Assembly (NCBI RefSeq): GCF_041154455.1
Contig: NZ_AP028664.1
Location: 2,295,001 to 2,359,000, forward strand
Direction of reading: 5' to 3'
DNA length: 64,000 nucleotides
Source of the DNA: Variovorax sp. V213
Lineage (GTDB): Bacteria; Pseudomonadota; Gammaproteobacteria; Burkholderiales; Burkholderiaceae_C
Shown here: one piece after another, positions 34,840 through 46,796 of the stretch
How the letters are laid out: each line of letters starts with the position of its first letter
How positions within the stretch are numbered: position 1 is the first letter of the stretch
The notes under the pieces: generated by a model
Told to the model about the DNA's origin: nothing
The model's input: the letters and a program-made list of their open reading frames with translations, nothing else
The model's database searches: none
Program-made: the position numbers and the translations under genes

Positions 34840-35787
34840 ATGGGTGTCAATTCCACAATTGTTTTCGCAGACCTGACCGGGAGTTCCAGGGTTTTTGAAG
34901 CCATGGGAAACGCCCGGGCCACGGAAACGGTGACGCGCCTGACCCAGTGGATCGGAAGCATCTGCCAGGCCCACGGCGGCAGGGTCGTGAAGTCGCTGGG
35001 CGATGGAGTGTTCGCGATCTTCTCGAATGCCGCCGCGGCCACGCATGCGGTGATCGAACTGCAGCGCTACCACCAGAAGCGCCTCATGGCATGGCCGGTA
35101 CCGCTGCGCATGGCGCTGCAGATCGGCGTTGCAAGCGGCGAAGTTCTCGAGGTCGAGGGCGACTGCTTCGGCGATGCGGTCAACCTTGCGTCGCGCCTGA
35201 GCGACCTGGCCGGGCCTGGCCAGATCTGGGCGACCGACGCCGTCATCGCGCAGTTGAGCGAGGCGGTGGTGCGGCATCGCGACCTGGGCCTCATCACCAT
35301 CCGCGGGCGCAGCGAAATGTCGGCCGTTCACCGCATCGACTGGCAGGAGGAGTTGACATCGTTCCTGACGGTGCCGGCCGCGCTGACGCCGCTTCGGCTG
35401 CCCGATTCATCCTTCGGGCAGATCGAGCTGGCATGGCTCGACGTGCGCTCCATGTTCCGCACCGAAGAGCTTCCGATCCATCTCGGGCGGGTGAACGACG
35501 CACAGTTCGTGGTCAACGATCCGCGTGTTTCGCGGCTGCATGCGCGCATCGAACTGCGGCAAGGCAGCTGTGTTCTGACCGATCTCAGCACCTACGGCAC
35601 CTGGGTCCGGTTTCACGGCAACGGCGGGCCCAGCAATGAAATCGCGCTGCGGCGCGAGGAATGCGTCCTGCATGGCAGCGGCGAGATCGGCCTGGGCGCA
35701 CCGCTGAGCGATTTCACCGCGCCCACCATCGCCTTCAATACCGCCGGTGCCGAGGTGCTGCTCTCGCGCCGCGAGGTCGCCCGCTAG
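34840..35787 (+). CDS. Class III nucleotide cyclase with FHA domain
   Basis: 315 residues. Cyclase domain at 1-165: metal Asp in IVFADLTGSSRVFEAMG, second Asp in VVKSLGDGVFAIF, transition-state Asn/Arg in GDAVNLASRLSDLA, so it looks catalytically complete. FHA domain at about 205-290: LPIHLGRVNDAQFVVND, VSRLHARIELRQG and LTDLSTYGTWVRF, which binds phosphothreonine. The order cyclase-FHA is less common than FHA or CHASE before the cyclase. Soluble, no membrane helix. It suggests Ser/Thr-phosphorylation-controlled cAMP (or cGMP) formation; no kinase is next to it. Confidence 0.85.
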   Translation: MGVNSTIVFADLTGSSRVFEAMGNARATETVTRLTQWIGSICQAHGGRVVKSLGDGVFAIFSNAAAATHAVIELQRYHQKRLMAWPVPLRMALQIGVASGEVLEVEGDCFGDAVNLASRLSDLAGPGQIWATDAVIAQLSEAVVRHRDLGLITIRGRSEMSAVHRIDWQEELTSFLTVPAALTPLRLPDSSFGQIELAWLDVRSMFRTEELPIHLGRVNDAQFVVNDPRVSRLHARIELRQGSCVLTDLSTYGTWVRFHGNGGPSNEIALRREECVLHGSGEIGLGAPLSDFTAPTIAFNTAGAEVLLSRREVAR

Positions 35788-35800
35788 GCGCCGCTGGAGC

Positions 35801-36160
35801 TCAGTGCGGCGCCGAAAGGATCGCGGTCAGTTCGGCGATGTCGATCGGCTTCTGAAGATGGTGGTCGAACAGCTCGCGCGCGCCCGTGCCGGCAGCGTCT
35901 TCCGCCGAGAATCCCGATATGGCGACGAGCAGCTTCGGGCTGCCTTCTCCCGTGGCTGAGCGTAACCGCCGCGCCACCTCGGTGCCCGGGAAGTCGGGCA
36001 GCGTGAGGTCGATGAGCGCCGCATCGAAGCGCTCCACCGCAGCAGCATCCAGGGCCTGCTGCGCCGTGTAGGTGCAGCGGGCGGTATGGTCTTGCAGTGT
36101 CAAAAGCTCCTGCAGCAGGTCTGCCGCGGCCACGTTGTCGTCGACGATCAGCACATTCAC
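35801..36160 (-). CDS. Single-domain response regulator
   Basis: 119-residue receiver domain: acidic pair in VLIVDDNVAAADLLQELLTL, phosphorylated Asp in ALIDLTLPDFPGTEVARRL, Ser/Thr in VAISGFSAEDA and Lys in HHLQKPIDIAEL. No output domain. Last gene of the leftward CheR/CheB/kinase operon (76 bases after the REC-kinase stop); probably the shuttle of a phosphorelay. Confidence 0.9.
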   Translation of the reverse strand: MNVLIVDDNVAAADLLQELLTLQDHTARCTYTAQQALDAAAVERFDAALIDLTLPDFPGTEVARRLRSATGEGSPKLLVAISGFSAEDAAGTGARELFDHHLQKPIDIAELTAILSAPH

Positions 36161-36236
36161 TGGGACAAGCCTTGATCAGGAGAGAAGGAATCTTCGAGTA
36201 TCCCGGTCCATCGCGCCCTATGCCGTAGGAGGGCAC

Positions 36237-37457
36237 CTACGCCCGCGCTTGCGTTGCAGTCTTTGCCTCGGCCTGAAGCGGCAGCTCGACCCGGAACAGC
36301 GCACCCTCGCCGGGCGTGCTTTCCACCTCGATGCGCCCGTTGTGCAGGCCCACGATCTTGCGCGTGATGTAGAGCCCGAGGCCCAGGCCGGAGGCATGCT
36401 TGCGGCTGTCGTCGGTGCGCTCGAACTGCTCGAAGATGCGTTCCTGGTCTTCAGGCGCAATGCCGATGCCCTGGTCGCGCACGGTAATGCGCGCGACGCC
36501 CCCGGCCTCGCTCACCGTGATCTCGACTGGCTTGCCGCGGCCGTAGCGCAGCGCATTGGTCAGCAGGTTGGTCAGCACCTGTTCGATGCGGAACTCGTCC
36601 CAGACGCCCCGCAGTTCGCCCGGCGCTTCGAGTGCAATCACGGAGCCCGCGGCCTCGGCCTGCTGCCGCAGCCCTTCCACCACCGCCCGCGCGAGAGCGG
36701 CCAGGTCGACCGGCTGGGACTGGATCGACAGCGCATCCCGCCGCATGCGCGTGACGTCGAGCATGTCGTCGATCAGCCGCACCATGTTGCGAATCTGCCG
36801 CTGGTCGCGCTCGATCATCGCGGGCAGGCGATCCGGGGCGAAGGCCTCCAGCTTGCCCTTCGACAGGTGCAGCTGCCGCAGCTGCGTTTCGAGGTACAGC
36901 GTATTGAGCGGCGTGCGCAGCTCGTGCGAAACCATGGACATGAAATCGTCCCGCATGCGCACCGCGTGTTCGAGCTTGCGCTGCGTTTGCCGCAGCTGCT
37001 CCACCAGTTCTTCCTGCTTGTGGTGGGCGGCCGCGAGTTTTTCCATCTCCTGGCCGAGGGCCTTGCGATGGCGATGCAGGTCGACGAACACGGTGACCTT
37101 GCTCGTGACCGCATGCGGGTCGAGCGGCTTGTGCAGGAAGTCGACCGCGCCGCTCTCATAGCCCTGGAAGGCGTAGTTGAGTTCGCGGCCCGCCGCGCTC
37201 ACAAAGATGATCGGGATGTGCCGCGTGCGCTCGGTGCCACGCATCAACTCGGCCAGCTCGAATCCGTTCATGCCGGGCATCTGCACATCGAGAATGGCGA
37301 GGGCAAATTCGTGGTCGAGCAGCAGCGCCAGGGCCTCTTCGGCCGAGGTCGCACGGTACACCGCGCGCCCTGGCCCGCGAATCAGGGCCTCGAGCGCAAG
37401 AAGGTTCTCGGGCAGGTCATCGACGATCAGCAGCTTGCTTTCGACGTCAATGGACAT
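36237..37457 (-). CDS. Response regulator-histidine kinase (REC-HisKA-HATPase)
   Basis: 406 residues. Receiver domain first (LLIVDDLPENLLALEALIRG; Asp in LAILDVQMPGMNGFELAELM; Lys in DFLHKPLDPHAV), a coiled helix at about 125-165, then HisKA with MVSHELRTPLNTLYLE, N-box and RDQGIGIAPEDQERIFEQFE, GLGLGLYITRKIV. Soluble. The ATG at 37457 (MSIDVESKLLIVDD) lies within the cheB 3' end (11-base overlap); the longer open frame is not used. Confidence 0.92.
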   Translation of the reverse strand: MSIDVESKLLIVDDLPENLLALEALIRGPGRAVYRATSAEEALALLLDHEFALAILDVQMPGMNGFELAELMRGTERTRHIPIIFVSAAGRELNYAFQGYESGAVDFLHKPLDPHAVTSKVTVFVDLHRHRKALGQEMEKLAAAHHKQEELVEQLRQTQRKLEHAVRMRDDFMSMVSHELRTPLNTLYLETQLRQLHLSKGKLEAFAPDRLPAMIERDQRQIRNMVRLIDDMLDVTRMRRDALSIQSQPVDLAALARAVVEGLRQQAEAAGSVIALEAPGELRGVWDEFRIEQVLTNLLTNALRYGRGKPVEITVSEAGGVARITVRDQGIGIAPEDQERIFEQFERTDDSRKHASGLGLGLYITRKIVGLHNGRIEVESTPGEGALFRVELPLQAEAKTATQARA

Positions 37458-38052
37458 GGGCAGACTCCAGTTGCAAGAGCAGGGCGCGAAGCTCGCGCAA
37501 GGGAAGCACGTGATCGGGGGAATGGAGTGCAATGGCCGCTTCGGGCATGGTGGAAATCTGGGCTTCGTTGGGGTCCTGGACGGCGGTGATGCCACCGGCC
37601 AGATGAATGCGCTGCAGGCCTTCGGCGCCGTCGTCGTTCGCGCCGGTCAGCAGAAAGCCGGCCAATGCCGGCCCGTAGGCGTCGGCTGCGGAGACCATCA
37701 ATACGTCGATCGAAGGCCGCGAAAAGCGCACCGGCGGCTCGCAGCTGAGCGAAAAGCGTCGGTCGCGCTCGATCGACAGATGGTAGCCCGGCGGCGCGAA
37801 GTACACGTGGCCGGGCGCGAGCGGCATCTTGTCCGCGGCCTCGTGCACCGGAACCCGCAGGCGCTCGGCGAAGATCTCGGCCAGGTGGCTTTCATGCCCT
37901 TCGGGCAAGTGCAGGACCACCACCAGCGGAAGATTCCATGGCACAGGAAGGTCGTGCAGCATCCGCAGCAGAGCCTCGATGCCGCCGGCGGAGGCGCCGA
38001 GCACCACGGCCTCGATGCGCTTGGGCGGAGATTGCACGGCGTTCGGTTTCAT
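37447..38052 (-). CDS. CheB-type methylesterase without receiver domain
   Basis: 201 residues, only the catalytic CheB domain: nucleophile Ser in VVLGASAGGIEALLRML, catalytic His in LHLPEGHESHLAEIFAERL, Asp in FLLTGANDDGAEGLQRIHLA. The usual N-terminal receiver is missing, so it is not controlled by direct phosphorylation. Four-base overlap with cheR. No chemoreceptor gene is nearby, so its substrate may be the operon's own kinase or an unlinked receptor. Confidence 0.9.
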   Translation of the reverse strand: MKPNAVQSPPKRIEAVVLGASAGGIEALLRMLHDLPVPWNLPLVVVLHLPEGHESHLAEIFAERLRVPVHEAADKMPLAPGHVYFAPPGYHLSIERDRRFSLSCEPPVRFSRPSIDVLMVSAADAYGPALAGFLLTGANDDGAEGLQRIHLAGGITAVQDPNEAQISTMPEAAIALHSPDHVLPLRELRALLLQLESAHVH

Positions 38053-38899
38053 GTGGCCCTGCGGTAGATGCGCTCCGGCTTTGCATGCGCATCGAAACGT
38101 TCCGAATAGCTCGAGAAATCGATGCTCTCCTTGGCACCCAGGCCCAGAAAGCCGCGGTGGCACAGCGAGTCGTGAAACAGGCCCAGCGCGCGGTCCTGCA
38201 GCTCGCGGTTGAAATAGATGAGCACATTGCGGCAGGACACGAATTGCGTCTCGGCAAACACGCTGTCGGTGGCCAGGCTGTGGTCGGCAAAGATGACGTC
38301 GGCGCACAGCGAGGGGTCGAAACGCGCGGCCTCGTAGGCGGCCGTGTAGTAGTCGGAGAAAGAACTCCGGCCGCCAGCGCGCTGGTAGTTGGCCGTGTAG
38401 CCCCGAATCGACTCGATGGGAAAGATGCCCTGCCGCGCCTTCTCGAGCGAAGCGGGATTGATGTCGGTCGCGTAGATCTGCGTGCGCGAGAGCAGGCCTT
38501 CTTCGCGCAGCAGGATCGCGAGCGAAAACACCTCTTCGCCGGTGCTGCAGCCCGCCACCCACACCTTCACCGAGGGGTAGGTGTGCAGGATGGGCACCAC
38601 GTGCTGGCGCAGCGCGAGGAAGTAGGCGGGGTCGCGAAACATCTCGCTCACCGGAATCGTCAGGTATTGCAGCAGCCGGCTGAAGAGCCCCGGGTCGCGC
38701 AGCACTTTTTCCTGCAGGGCCGAAATGCTCGGAAGCCCCAGCTGCGCCAGCGCATGCAGCACGCGGCGCTTCTGCGAGGCGACGGTGTAGTTGCGGAAGT
38801 CGTAGCTGTACTTGAGGTAGATCGCCTCCATCAGCAGCCGCAGTTCGATCTCCGTATTGCTCAGCGGAGACGGCAGGGGTGGCGGCGTGGCGGGGCGGT

Positions 38900-38903
<4 letters not shown>
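38049..38903 (-). CDS. CheR-type protein methyltransferase
   Basis: 284 residues. N-terminal helical CheR domain (IELRLLMEAIYLKYSYDFRN, SQKRRVLHALAQLGL) and SAM-binding domain with VWVAGCSTGEEVFSLAILL, IYATDINPASLEKARQGIFP and FVSCRNVLIYFNRELQDRAL. It transfers methyl groups from SAM to glutamates. Start is a GTG at 38903 overlapping the stop of the big kinase gene (GTGA), so the two are coupled. Confidence 0.92.
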
Positions 38904-42394
<3,491 letters not shown>

Positions 42395-42508
42395 TCGAAC
42401 AGGTTTTGTAAGCAAAAACTTTTCAAGTCTTGCCGAAATCCGAGGTCCTTCGTGTCAGAGAAGGCCCCGACACGGTTCTTGCGGCACATGTTTGGCCGGG
42501 TCGCTATA

Positions 42509-42524
42509 CTGTTGTTTTATACAG
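42509..42524 (+). promoter_or_regulatory. LexA (SOS) box
   Basis: CTGTTGTTTTATACAG fits the proteobacterial LexA operator CTGT-N8-ACAG exactly at the conserved ends, with an AT-rich centre. TATACT just before it (42505-42510) can serve as -10, so LexA would sit across the transcription start. It is 7 bases before the GTG of the nuclease-helicase gene. Confidence 0.8.
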
Positions 42525-42531
42525 CATCGCC

Positions 42532-44874
42532 GTGACCACGGATCTTTCCACAAAGCCGCAGGCGGAGCCGCCCGATGCCCGCACAGTGTCCGTCAAGGCG
42601 CTGTGCGCCTTCGGTGCGAAGGCGGGCGACCTCGACCTGCGTTTCGTGCCCGCGCCCAGCGCGCTCGAGGGCATGGCCGGCCATGCGCTGGTGCAGGGCC
42701 GGCGCGGCGAGGCCTACCAGAGCGAAGTAGTGCTTGTCTCGCATTGCGGCTCGCTCAAGGTGCGCGGCCGGGCCGACGGACACGACCCGCGCGAGCCGCG
42801 CGTCGAAGAAATCAAGACGTTCCGCGGCGACTTCGACGCCATCCGCGGCAACCACCGCGCACTGCACTGGGCCCAGGCCCGCACCTACGGTTGGATGCTG
42901 TGCGAGATGCACGGCCACGACCAGATCACCGTCGCGCTGGTGTACCTCGACCTCGGCACCGGCGAGGAAACGGTGCTGGAAGAGCACCACACCCGGGCTG
43001 CGCTGCAGGCGCACTTCGAGCTCCTGTGCGCACGCTACAGCGCCTGGGCGCAGAGCGAAGCCGCACACCATGCCGTGCTCGACGATGCGCTGGGCCGTCT
43101 CGATTTTCCGCATGGCAAATTCCGCGCCGGCCAGCGCGAGCTGGCCGAGGCGGTGTACCGCGCCGCGGTGAACGGACGCTGCCTGATGGCGCAGGCGCCC
43201 ACCGGCATCGGCAAGACGATGGGCACCATCTTTCCGCTGCTGAAGGCGCGCGCCGCGCGAAAGATCGACAAGATCTTCTTTCTCACCGCCAAGACCTCGG
43301 GCCGTGCCGTGGCGCTGGATGCCTTGCGCGTGCTGGGGGAAGGGTGCGCCCAGGTGCGCGTGCTCGAGCTCACCGCGCGCGAGAAGGTTTGCGAATACCC
43401 CGACCGGGCCTGCAACGGCGACTCGTGTCCGCTGGCCAAGGGCTTTTACGACCGCCTGCCCGCCGCACGCGAAGAGGCCGCACGCACCGCCCGGCTCGAC
43501 CGGCAGGCGCTGCGGCAAATTGCGCTCGCGCACACCGTGTGCCCCTATTTCCTTGCGCAGGAGATGGCGCACTGGTCCGACCTGATCGTGGGCGACTACA
43601 ACTACTACTTCGATGGCAGCGCCTTTCTCTACGCCACCATGAAGGACGCCGACTGGCGCGCGGCCGTGCTGGTCGACGAGGCGCACAACCTGCTGGAGCG
43701 CGCCCGCGGCATGTACACGGCCCAGCTCGACGGCCTGGCACTCGAAGAGGCCCACCGCGTGGCGCCCGCATCGGTGCGCGGCGCACTCGGCCGGCTGTAC
43801 CGCGAATGGGACACGGTGCAGCAATCGCAAACCGAGGCCTACGACACCGCCGACGAGATACCCGAGCGCTTCGCGCGCACCCTGCAGGCCGCCAATACGG
43901 CCATGGGCGAGTACTTTGCGGCCACGCCGGACGCGGTGCAGGGGCCGCTGCAGCGCTTCTTCTTCGACGCGCTGCAGTTTGCCCGGCTGGCCGATTCCTT
44001 CGACGACCATTCGGTATTCGAGCGCACGCTGGGGCCTGCCCATGACCAGCAGCAGCGCAGCCTCGCCATCCGCAACCTCGTACCCGCACCGTTTCTCGAA
44101 CCCCGCTTTGCCGAGGCCGCGTCGGTCACCTGTTTTTCAGGCACCTTGTCGCCCTTCGGGTTCTATCGCGATGCGCTCGGCCTCCCGTCGGAAACGATGC
44201 TGCTTGACGTGGCCTCGCCGTTCCAGGGCCAGCAGTTGCGCGTCGAGGTGGCCACGGACGTGTCGACCCGGTTCCGCGACCGAGCGGCTTCGCTCTACAG
44301 CGTGGCCGGCATCATCGGTGCCCAGTTCGAGCGCCTGCCCGGCAACTACCTCGCGTTCTTCAGCAGCTTCGACTACCTGGAGAAGGCCTGCGCGGCCTTC
44401 CTCGCCAGGCACCCCGGCGTGCCGGTGTGGACGCAGACGCGCGGCATGGCCGAAGCCGAGCGCCACGAGTTTCTGGCGCGCTTCGAGGAGGGGGGCCGCG
44501 GCATCGGCTTTGCCGTGCTCGGCGGCGCATTCGGCGAAGGTATCGACCTGCCCGGCAGCCGCTTGATCGGCGCCTTCGTCGCGAGCCTGGGCCTGCCGCA
44601 GCACAACGCCCTGAACGAGATCACGCGCGAGCGCATGCAGGCACGCTTCGGCAAGGGCTACGAATACACCTACCTTTATCCGGGCCTGCAAAAGGTGGTG
44701 CAGGCGGCCGGCCGCGTCATCCGCACCGAGCACGACGAGGGCGTGCTGCACCTGCTGGACGACCGCTTTGCACGCGCCGAGATCCGCGAGTTGCTGCCGC
44801 CGTGGTGGGACTTGCGCCTGGGTGGCTTCACGCGCGCCAGCAAGGAAGGAGACGACGTCGATGCGGTCCGCTAG
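42532..44874 (+). CDS. PD-(D/E)XK nuclease fused to XPD/DinG-type helicase
   Basis: 780 residues. N-terminal part carries a RecB/Cas4-type nuclease pattern: Asp82 in GRADGHD, E93-x-K95 in VEEIKTFRGD and Q115-x3-Y119 in WAQARTYGW. Then the helicase: Walker A QAPTGIGKTM (about 221-230), four cysteines C287, C294, C299, C337 placed as in the iron-sulphur domain of XPD/DinG, DEAH box at 382-385, and GGAFGEGIDLPGS and QAAGRVIRTEHDEG in the C-terminal motor. A 5'-3' DNA helicase in repair is expected. The GTG start has no clear ribosome site; GTG at 42586 is possible. A LexA box precedes it. Confidence 0.85.
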   Translation: MTTDLSTKPQAEPPDARTVSVKALCAFGAKAGDLDLRFVPAPSALEGMAGHALVQGRRGEAYQSEVVLVSHCGSLKVRGRADGHDPREPRVEEIKTFRGDFDAIRGNHRALHWAQARTYGWMLCEMHGHDQITVALVYLDLGTGEETVLEEHHTRAALQAHFELLCARYSAWAQSEAAHHAVLDDALGRLDFPHGKFRAGQRELAEAVYRAAVNGRCLMAQAPTGIGKTMGTIFPLLKARAARKIDKIFFLTAKTSGRAVALDALRVLGEGCAQVRVLELTAREKVCEYPDRACNGDSCPLAKGFYDRLPAAREEAARTARLDRQALRQIALAHTVCPYFLAQEMAHWSDLIVGDYNYYFDGSAFLYATMKDADWRAAVLVDEAHNLLERARGMYTAQLDGLALEEAHRVAPASVRGALGRLYREWDTVQQSQTEAYDTADEIPERFARTLQAANTAMGEYFAATPDAVQGPLQRFFFDALQFARLADSFDDHSVFERTLGPAHDQQQRSLAIRNLVPAPFLEPRFAEAASVTCFSGTLSPFGFYRDALGLPSETMLLDVASPFQGQQLRVEVATDVSTRFRDRAASLYSVAGIIGAQFERLPGNYLAFFSSFDYLEKACAAFLARHPGVPVWTQTRGMAEAERHEFLARFEEGGRGIGFAVLGGAFGEGIDLPGSRLIGAFVASLGLPQHNALNEITRERMQARFGKGYEYTYLYPGLQKVVQAAGRVIRTEHDEGVLHLLDDRFARAEIRELLPPWWDLRLGGFTRASKEGDDVDAVR

Positions 44875-45469
44875 CTACGTCCAGTTTGCCGACGAGCCCG
44901 ACCTGTTCGGCGAGGCGCCCACGGCCGCCATCGAGGGGCTGCGGTACGAGCGCGAATTTCTCACGCGCGCCGAGGAAAGCGAACTGCTGCGCATCGTGCA
45001 GGGATTCCAGCTCCGCGAAATGCGCTACAAGGAATACACCGCCCGGCGGCGCGGCATCAGCTTTGGCGGCAGCTACGACTTCGACAACCACCGCCTGCGG
45101 CCGGGCGCACCACTGCCCGAGGTGCTTCATCCGGTGCGCGAGCGGGTGGCCCGATGGATGGGCATGGCGCCCGAAGACTTCACGCATGTGCTGTTGTCCG
45201 AATACAGGCCCGGCACCCCGCTCGGCTGGCACCGCGACGTACCGGAGTTCGAAGACATCGCCGGTGTTTCGCTGCGCAGCAACGCCGTGATGCAGCTTCG
45301 GCCGTATCCGCCAGCCAGCGCCGCCGCACCCGCGAGCCTTCAACTGCTGATCGAGCCGCGTTCCATCTACATGCTGCGCGGCGAAGCGCGCTGGGCGTGG
45401 CAGCACAGCATCGCGCCGACCGAGGCGCTGCGCTACTCCATCACCATGCGCACCCGCCGGCGCGCATGA
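44861..45469 (+). CDS. AlkB-type Fe(II)/2-oxoglutarate dioxygenase
   Basis: 202-residue AlkB homologue, expected to remove alkyl groups from bases by oxidation. Iron ligands His-x-Asp are in LGWHRDVPEFEDI and the distal His in WAWQHSIAPTEALRYS, whose following Arg residues bind 2-oxoglutarate (YSITMRTRRR). FGGSYDFDNHRL is the substrate-side loop. ATG at 44861 has AAGGAGACGACGTCG before it and lies inside the helicase end (14-base overlap), so the gene is co-transcribed with the SOS-linked helicase. Confidence 0.9.
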   Translation: MRSASYVQFADEPDLFGEAPTAAIEGLRYEREFLTRAEESELLRIVQGFQLREMRYKEYTARRRGISFGGSYDFDNHRLRPGAPLPEVLHPVRERVARWMGMAPEDFTHVLLSEYRPGTPLGWHRDVPEFEDIAGVSLRSNAVMQLRPYPPASAAAPASLQLLIEPRSIYMLRGEARWAWQHSIAPTEALRYSITMRTRRRA

Positions 45470-46128
45470 CCACCCGCGGCGGAACGTGGAGCCGGTTGTC
45501 TTGCCGCGGCCTTTTTCATCAGGCTCGACGCCACGGACAGGTCCTTGAGCCAAGCTTCCCACGCGGCCTCCCGTTGCGCGGGGTCGCCGCGCAGCAAGGC
45601 GGAGGGGTGCAGCGTGACCAGCACGCGCCGACCGGTCGCCGCATCTTCCAGCCATTGGCCACGCTCCTTCATGACCGCGACGGGGCGGCCCAGCAGGGAG
45701 CGCGCGGCCGTGGCGCCCAGCGCAATGCAGGCGCGCGGCTGGACGAGTTCCATCTCGCTTTCGAGCCAATGATGGCAGGCTTCGGCCTCCCGCTGGCCCG
45801 GTGTCTTGTGGATGCGGCGCTTGCCACGCAGTTCGTATTTAAAGTGCTTCACCGCGTTGGTCACGTAGAGCTTGTCGCGTGACCAGCCGAGCTCGGCCAC
45901 GGCGCGGTCGAACAGCTTGCCCGCAGGGCCGACGAAAGGGCGCCCCACGAGGTCTTCCTTGTCGCCCGGCTGCTCGCCCACCACCATCAGCACCGCGCCG
46001 ACCGGCCCTTCGCCGAACACCGACTGCGTGGCATGCGCGCCCAACGGGCATTCCCGACAGGCATCGGTGGCCACGCTGAGCGCCTTCAACGCGGCGGTGG
46101 CTTCGTTGCGATGGGACACGGCGGCCAA
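45433..46128 (-). CDS. udgX: UdgX-type uracil-DNA glycosylase / uracil-DNA crosslinker
   Basis: 231 residues of the family 4-like uracil glycosylase group. Iron-sulphur cysteine in CRECPLGAHAT, motif 1 VVGEQPGDKEDLVGRPFVGP, motif 2 VTLHPSALLR. The loop KRRIHKTP is diagnostic for UdgX: its His becomes covalently bound to the abasic site after uracil removal. The C-terminus has about 25 extra basic residues and overlaps the 3' end of the AlkB gene by 37 bases (convergent). Confidence 0.92.
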   Translation of the reverse strand: MAAVSHRNEATAALKALSVATDACRECPLGAHATQSVFGEGPVGAVLMVVGEQPGDKEDLVGRPFVGPAGKLFDRAVAELGWSRDKLYVTNAVKHFKYELRGKRRIHKTPGQREAEACHHWLESEMELVQPRACIALGATAARSLLGRPVAVMKERGQWLEDAATGRRVLVTLHPSALLRGDPAQREAAWEAWLKDLSVASSLMKKAAARQPAPRSAAGGHARRRVRMVME

Positions 46129-46163
46129 CCCCGCGTGCCGGTGGTGTTCAGGCCGTCCCGGAG

Positions 46164-46352
46164 TCAGTGGTTGGAGCCGCCCCGCCGGGCCTGATTCTGG
46201 TTGCTGCTGCCGACATGGCTCTCGCGGTCATGGCGGCTCTCTACGGTCCGGCGTGGCTCGTTGCGGGGCGTGGGGCTCTGGTGGCCAGCCTTGTTGTGCT
46301 GAGGGGGCAACGAACCGCGCTCGTCGGGCGTGTTGGGGTTCGTCTTGGACAT
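46164..46352 (-). CDS. Small hydrophilic protein upstream of udgX
   Basis: 62 residues, rich in Asn, Arg, His and Ser (MSKTNPNTPDERGSLPPQHN at the start), without hydrophobic core, probably disordered. GAAGGAG six bases before the ATG is an excellent ribosome-binding site, which argues for a real gene. It lies 35 bases upstream of udgX in the same direction and is probably co-transcribed. No family recognised. Confidence 0.65.
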   Translation of the reverse strand: MSKTNPNTPDERGSLPPQHNKAGHQSPTPRNEPRRTVESRHDRESHVGSSNQNQARRGGSNH

Positions 46353-46796
46353 GGGCTGCTCCTTCAAAAGGAATGGATGGAGATTTGTTTGTCCGCGCCG
46401 CACTCGACTGCCGGTGTGGGAATAGGCCCACGGCGGGCGTCGTCCAAGCCTCATGCCGTGCAGGCTGCCGAGAGGCGAAAGGACCCGCCGTGGGGCCTGG
46501 CAGCCAATAGCCGAAATCGGACATCCGTGTGTCCGATGTCAAGAATTGCCGCCTCAAGACGTGTGAGAACTCGATACTCCGCTGCCATCTTTATCGCCTG
46601 CAAGACAACTTGCATGACTCTCACGAGGCGGCCTGCGCACGGGAAACCGTCCAGTTGCACGGGCTTGGTCTGAATGGGCCGCCTACGCCGGCCAACGTCG
46701 TTCAAATGCGCGTCTTTTCGCGCTCGATCCAGCGGTTTGCCGCGCCGGATTTGCACCGATACGATCCCGCGCCTTGCCCCTCAAAGGAATGCGCGG
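46353..46796. other. Intergenic region before bioA
   Basis: About 440 bases between the small gene and bioA. Apart from the inverted repeat at 46516-46537 I find no gene or clear promoter; open frames here have no family features. Confidence 0.5.
46516..46537. promoter_or_regulatory. 8-bp inverted repeat, possible operator
   Basis: ATCGGACA (46516-46523) and TGTCCGAT (46530-46537), perfect, spacer 6 bases, between the udgX-side genes and bioA. Size and symmetry fit a dimeric regulator; which neighbour it controls is unknown. Confidence 0.35.
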
